Source of the DNA: Lodderomyces elongisporus
Lineage: Eukaryota > Ascomycota > Pichiomycetes > Serinales > Debaryomycetaceae
Length of the DNA: 64,000 nucleotides
Direction: 5' to 3'
NCBI RefSeq assembly: GCF_030384665.1
Contig: NC_083673.1
Location: 1,497,501-1,561,500, forward strand
Part shown: one piece after another, positions 59,352-64,000 of the stretch
How the letters are laid out: each line of letters opens with the position of its first letter
Position numbering within the stretch: the stretch's first letter is position 1
Made by a program: the position numbers and the translations under genes
The notes under the pieces: model-generated
The model's database searches: none
Seen by the model: only the letters and a program-made list of their open reading frames with translations
What the model was told of the DNA's origin: nothing

Positions 59352-59668
59352 CTGAAAACTAATGAGTATCCCAGAAAGTCTAGTATGCGGTCTGCGTATT
59401 CTGGTACATATCAGATTACTTTTTTTTGCTTTTTGGAATCTGGTTATCTCGATAGTGGTGAGTAAAAACAAGGAGATTTTTGTGGGAAGCTGTTATTCAG
59501 CGATATTGCATCGTTACCTGAACCAGTCATAATACCACCACCTATGGATTTTGTTTAAAACTGAGGTCGTTGGATATTATAAACTAGCCGCTCGCTGCAA
59601 ATGGTCATCCCTTAAGATGAAACTTTAAATTTAAAGGAAACAGTTGACGCGATTTGAAAAAAAAAAAA

Positions 59669-59713
59669 CAAACAAAACAAACAAACAAACAAACAAACAA
59701 ACAAACAAACAAA
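59669..59713. repeat. (CAAA)n microsatellite
   Basis: About ten ACAA units after an A run, downstream of the gag-like gene. Confidence 0.93.
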
Positions 59714-60048
59714 TATTTGATTTGGTTATTATGGTTGACTATCAAAAAGTAGCAGGTTTTCACATTTTGGGGATTCTTTTATTTTGAGTGCAGCCAGAAA
59801 AATGGTTGGTGATATTCTACACTAGATTTAGTAATTTGTAATTGCAAAATCACGCAACTTATGATAGTGCCGAATAGCATTGTCCGTAAGAATCAATAGA
59901 ACAAGTGGACTATTCAATACACAATAGTGGACAAGTTCTCAAAGATTTGAAAGAAAGTGTTTACAATCATGGAAGATTCATGTCAAGAAATGAGTTCAAG
60001 TATCCTTGTGGAACTTTTCTAGTGTACCAGTGAACCAAATACAAAGGG

Positions 60049-60110
60049 TTTTTCTTTTCTTTTTCTTTTCTTTTTCTTTTCTTTTTCTTTTCTTTTTCTT
60101 TTCTTTTTCA
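60049..60110. repeat. 11-bp pyrimidine array (TTTTCTTTTTC)
   Basis: Five to six perfect units of TTTTCTTTTTC. Confidence 0.9.
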
Positions 60111-60500
60111 TCTCTAGCTTCTCCTCGTTTATTCACACTACTAAGTGGCACAGATTGTTATCTATTTCTTCCAGTATTGGAAATGGAGATCTTTTTCAAA
60201 ACTCCGACTAGCACCGCAATAGAGATATTTGTAGTAGAATTGGGGGTTTTCAATTGGGAAAAACGAAGAGGCGAAACGGCGCTTTTCTTTGAAAGGACAG
60301 TATTACCAAAATAAAAGAAAAAGAAAGAAAAAAAAAAGTCAAGTGGATGGACAAAGAGGTGGTCCCCACAAACCAACCCCACCCAACGGACTTTTCCTCT
60401 TTTCTTCCTTCCTTCTTTTTCTCTTTTTCTCTTTTTATTTATTTAATTATTTAACATTTTTTTTGTCCATAAATTAATTTCTTATGCTACATCCAGGAGG

Positions 60501-60508
60501 TCACGTGA
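60501..60508. promoter_or_regulatory. TCACGTGA palindrome, possible Cbf1-type site
   Basis: A perfect palindrome in GTCACGTGATTATAAG context, about 2.7 kb upstream of the ATO gene. Confidence 0.3.
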
Positions 60509-63230
60509 TTATAAGAGGGGGTGGGTGCTGGAGTTCGTGTTGTTAGTGGTTACGAAATAATGGGAAATTTTAGAGCAAAACATTCCAGAAGTTTACCAAT
60601 CTATGATCTCGACTTTGCATGTCCTTGATTCCGGAGTTTACTTTTATTATTATTCCTATTATTATTATTTTCACTGCTATTGTTGTTGCCTTGTAGTATG
60701 AACGTAATTTTATCTACATAGTGTCAGGCTGTCGACAACAAACTAAAAGAGAAAAGGAAATGGAGAATGACAAGTGGTTATGATTAGAAAAAGGATAAAC
60801 TAAGCTGAATTTTGTTGAGACAAAGCGGAAACTGATAAAAGGCAAATTAAACAAGCAAACAAGCAAACAAATGTTCAAGGGGATACTGGAGATCACCGAG
60901 TCTCCATTATTTATTTTTTTCTTGCAAATATTAGGCTGCATATTAGTTGGTGATCACTCAATCCAAATCTTTGATTAGTTCTTTTTGTTCCTTTTTTTTT
61001 TTTTTTGGTATATATCTTATAAACATTTTTGTATAAATGTTTGAGGAGTTTATGACACCACTTTAAATGAGGGATAAACTAGTGATGAACTCTCTTTTAC
61101 CGAAGTGACCAGGACCATCAATAATAAATTCTCACAGTAGGTGGGTGCATCGGACATTTACTCGCAGGTACAGACAAGAAAATATTTGAGATCAAGAGAC
61201 GAAAGCTGAAAAACAAGAAAAAGAAAAAGAAAAATAAAAATAAAAGAGAAAAAAAAAGACTTGGTATTGCCTTTTCAAGGTAAATACAATCCATTTTGTT
61301 TTCACAATTAGAACCATCATCAACAAAACCACCACAACCAGCACCACCAGCACCACCACAACCAGCATCTATTACAACTCAAAGAAAAAGTCATAGAAAA
61401 AAAAAAGATCAAAAAAAAAAAAATTAAAAATAGTTGGATACAATTTCTTCTTTGTAGTTTTGCAATTTTGTTTATTTTTTTTATTTATATTTTCGCTTTT
61501 ATTTTTAGCTCAAATATCAAAGTTTAGCGCAGGTCCAAGACTTCAGGCGCACCTTATTAAACGATAGCCAATGAACAAGCAAAGGAGGAAAGAAACATGT
61601 GCGACAAACTCCGAGGTTGGTTATATGAGTTTCCAACTTGTCTAACTTTCACAAACTCACTTTTTTTTTCTCACGTCTTCTTTCTTCTTTTTTTTTTCAT
61701 TGTTCTATTGTTCTTGTTACCACCATTAATTCTTTTTTCTTTCGGCAATATCTTTCTTTGTAGAGGTTGCTTGATCAGTTAATGTTGTTGTTCCTTAAGC
61801 AAAGCTAGTTTAAGTCCTAATGGCATTTCTTAAGTCCAAGTCATGTCTGCCGAGGCGAAAAAGACGAAGATAATAAAAAATAAAAAAAAATAAAAATAAA
61901 AAAATAAAAAAATAAAAAAAATAAAAATTATAGTTGTTGCAGCCCTTTGCTTAGGTAAGGCTGAAGGTGACACAAAAGCGTTTCAACAATTATTTTTTTC
62001 TTTGCCACCTTCCCAGTTGTTTCTCACTGTGACATGCACAACGCTGCTAGTCTCAGCAGGTTGATGTGTAGAAACCTATTACTTTCAGCAAATAAATAGT
62101 CACTAAAGACAAAGAAAAAAAAAAAAAAGAAGGCCCGTATCTTCAGCAACCGGAAAGAATCTTAAAGAGTTCAAGCTAACAAAATATTATCTTTTCAATA
62201 CCGTAGAAGAAAAAATAAAATGAATTACAGGTGGTCAAGAAAACTGGAGTTAAGATTTACATAGTGCGGAGCAAGATGGTAGCCACGTTTACTCAAAAGC
62301 TCACCAATTGTAATAATTTTGGCCTCTACCCACTCTCCACCAACAAAGAAAAAAGAAAAAAAAAAGAAAACAACCATCTACACCACCATTATCGAAATTA
62401 TAATTCCCAACATCACCAATACTACCCTCATTACCACCACTACCACTACCTACAACAGCAACTTTTACAGCTGGCGCATCTTTAAACCCCTCTTTTATTT
62501 CTCAAGAAATAGTTGCAAAATCCAAAAGAAAAATAAAATAACACACTTATAATTACAGTAGCTGCTAAGAAAAATAGAAACAAAAGAAAGAAGGAAAGAA
62601 AGAAAGAAAGAAAGTGAAGAGGATGATACCCACACGGCGTTATTCGTATCCTGATAATTTATTTGGGATACAAACTAAAAAAAAAACAAGCAAGTAAACA
62701 ACAACAACAACAACAACAAGAAGAAGAAGTAAACAAAATAACTTAGTCCTGTTAATCTAATTGCCAAAGATCTTCACTAGATTACCATGATAATATTGAA
62801 GGGGCAGATTTCAGCATCAAGGTTGCAACCAAATGGTATCCAAAAAAAAAAAAAAAGAAAATAATACCCTATACCCCGCCATTCCCATCGCTTTTCCCAT
62901 CTTTTATATCTCCCACTAAAATACTGATGTCGAACTTTTAAAAAAGACCATCTATAAAACACCCAGACTTTCCCACTCCAAGATCAACTTCATATCCATC
63001 TTCATTCTGTTTTCTTTTTTTTCTGGATTTCCTTTTTCTTTTTTCTATATTCAATTTATACTTTTTCAATTTGGTTGTCGTTATTACTGTTGTTTTCTAA
63101 CTGTTTCAATTCTTAAGAAGTAGAACAAGAACAAGAACAAAAACAAAAAATAAAATTAAAGAACAAAACTACTATTAAATTTCCAAACCATTCAACATAA
63201 AGCACTAATCAGTTTTCACAATAATACACA

Positions 63231-64000
63231 ATGGTTGAAGCAACTTCGTCACACTCAAAAGATGCCTACTCAGAGGACTCTTCAATTCAAAGGGTCGAAA
63301 TAGGCAATGATGCCAGAGACTATGTGGTTTTGGGTAAACTCAAAATCTACAGACACGAATTACAAGCGGCATTGATGGATCCACTCACCGTGCAATCTCC
63401 ATTCACACCTGCTCCAAAGACCAGTTTTGCAAACCCAGGTCCCTTGGGTCTTTGTGCGTTTGGTATCACAACCTTTATCTTGTGTTGTTATAACGCACGT
63501 GTTGGTGGTATCACCGTGCCAAACGCTGTGCTCGGTATGGCTGTTTTCTATGGTGGCTTGGCTCAGTTTTTGGCAGGAATTTGGGAGTTTTTCGTTGGAA
63601 ACACTTTTGGTTGTACCGCACTTACCTCTTATGGTGCTTTTTGGTTGGCATGGGGAGCCATTTACATTCCAAGCTTTGGTATCAGAGCAGCTTATGCCGA
63701 CGATCCAGCACAATTGACCCAGGCCGCAGGTATCTTTTTAACGGGCTGGGCAATCTTTACATTCATGCTTACTTTGTTGACATTTAAGACCTCGGTGGCA
63801 TTTTGTACTTTGTTTTGCTCATTGACCATCACATTTATCTTTTTGGCCGTAGGTGACTACACGGGACAAGTTGTTTGCACCAAAGTTGGTGGTGTCTTTG
63901 GCGTCATCACTGCATTTTTGGCCTTCTACAATGCTTTTGCGGGTGTTGCCACTAAGCAAAACTCATACTTTGGCGCAAATGTCTTTCCATTGACCAAGAA
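63231..64000 (+). CDS. ATO/GPR1/FUN34 family acetate-ammonium transporter, C-terminus cut by window end
   Basis: ATG 63231 opens a frame of 256 codons plus two bases to the window edge. A soluble N-terminal tail (about 1-66) has the LGKLKIYRHELQAALMDP block common to fungal Ato proteins. The diagnostic NPGPLGL motif lies at 68-74, followed by six hydrophobic helices (starts near 73, 98, 124, 158, 185 and 212). The C-terminal ANVFPLTK matches the family end, so only a few residues are missing. Yeast Ato1-3 proteins in the plasma membrane move acetate or ammonium during growth on non-fermentable carbon. Which paralogue this is cannot be told. Confidence 0.93.
   Translation, partial: MVEATSSHSKDAYSEDSSIQRVEIGNDARDYVVLGKLKIYRHELQAALMDPLTVQSPFTPAPKTSFANPGPLGLCAFGITTFILCCYNARVGGITVPNAVLGMAVFYGGLAQFLAGIWEFFVGNTFGCTALTSYGAFWLAWGAIYIPSFGIRAAYADDPAQLTQAAGIFLTGWAIFTFMLTLLTFKTSVAFCTLFCSLTITFIFLAVGDYTGQVVCTKVGGVFGVITAFLAFYNAFAGVATKQNSYFGANVFPLTK

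Larger units (their letters stand above)
59352..63230. other. Intergenic region gag-like to ATO gene
   Basis: 3.9 kb with no credible gene, the longest gap in the window. It holds (CAAA)n, an 11-bp TTTTCTTTTTC array, a TCACGTGA motif, AAACAAGC repeats (60851-60870), CACCA/ACCAGC repeats (61325-61362), A/T-only tracts (61868-61930), GAAA tracts (62585-62615) and (AAC)n-(AAG)n (62698-62729). Long upstream regions suit a regulated transporter gene, but no specific site is proven. Confidence 0.6.

Noticed and set aside
59361..59534. 57-codon frame after the gag-like gene
   Set aside because: It is short and hydrophobic with no pol or integrase motif; could be chance.

Overview
This window is nuclear DNA from a budding yeast. 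It has compact intronless genes on both strands, AT-rich intergenic DNA full of poly(A)/(T) and simple repeats, and proteins whose closest recalled relatives are Saccharomyces/Candida ones. A respiratory complex I subunit (GRIM-19/NDUFA13, 49813-50202) rules out Saccharomyces proper. A CTG codon at a calcium-ligand position of the frequenin EF-hand loop (3384-3386), where Ser makes sense and Leu does not, points to the CUG-Ser clade. Leu is written almost entirely with TTG in the highly expressed FUN12 gene. The unusually long, repeat-rich intergenic regions and homopolymeric Asn/Ser/Thr tracts fit Lodderomyces elongisporus or a close Candida relative, but the species is inference. CTG codons should be read as Ser.

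Layout. 1-16.2 kb: VTA1 (partial, -), SDH5/EMI5 (-), FRQ1 (+), SWI6 (-), PRP11 (+), TPK1-like PKA catalytic subunit (+), ANT1 (-) and an unnamed LisH/beta-propeller protein (-). 16.6-33.5 kb: GLT1 glutamate synthase (-), UBP12 (-), RRP43 (-) and THP1 (+). 33.57-37.41 kb: a complete but non-autonomous LTR retrotransposon with two 469-bp LTRs, PBS, polypurine tract and a single gag ORF with a CCHC knuckle, but no pol. It sits between the convergent 3' ends of THP1 and BUD6. 37.5-50.2 kb: BUD6 (-), PSE1/KAP121 (-), RBG1 (-), FUN12/eIF5B (+) and the GRIM-19 homologue (+). 51.2-64 kb: ALG9 (+), YPD1 (-), PHO13 (-), a stand-alone Gag-like zinc-knuckle gene with no visible LTRs (+), a 3.9-kb gene-free stretch, and an ATO/GPR1/FUN34 acetate-ammonium transporter (+, truncated by the window end).

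The genes are ordinary scattered eukaryotic genes, not an operon. Several divergent pairs share promoters (SDH5/FRQ1, SWI6/PRP11, RRP43/THP1, RBG1/FUN12, PHO13/gag-like). The SWI6/PRP11 intergene carries an MCB element, suggesting SWI6 may be controlled by the factor it belongs to. No tRNA, rRNA, CRISPR or recognisable snRNA gene was found. The two most unusual items are the gag-only LTR element and the separate, apparently domesticated Gag gene at 58.6 kb. Some long reading frames begin at TTG; the CDS starts given here were moved to the first sensible ATG (TPK1 8891, LisH protein 16183, THP1 32206).
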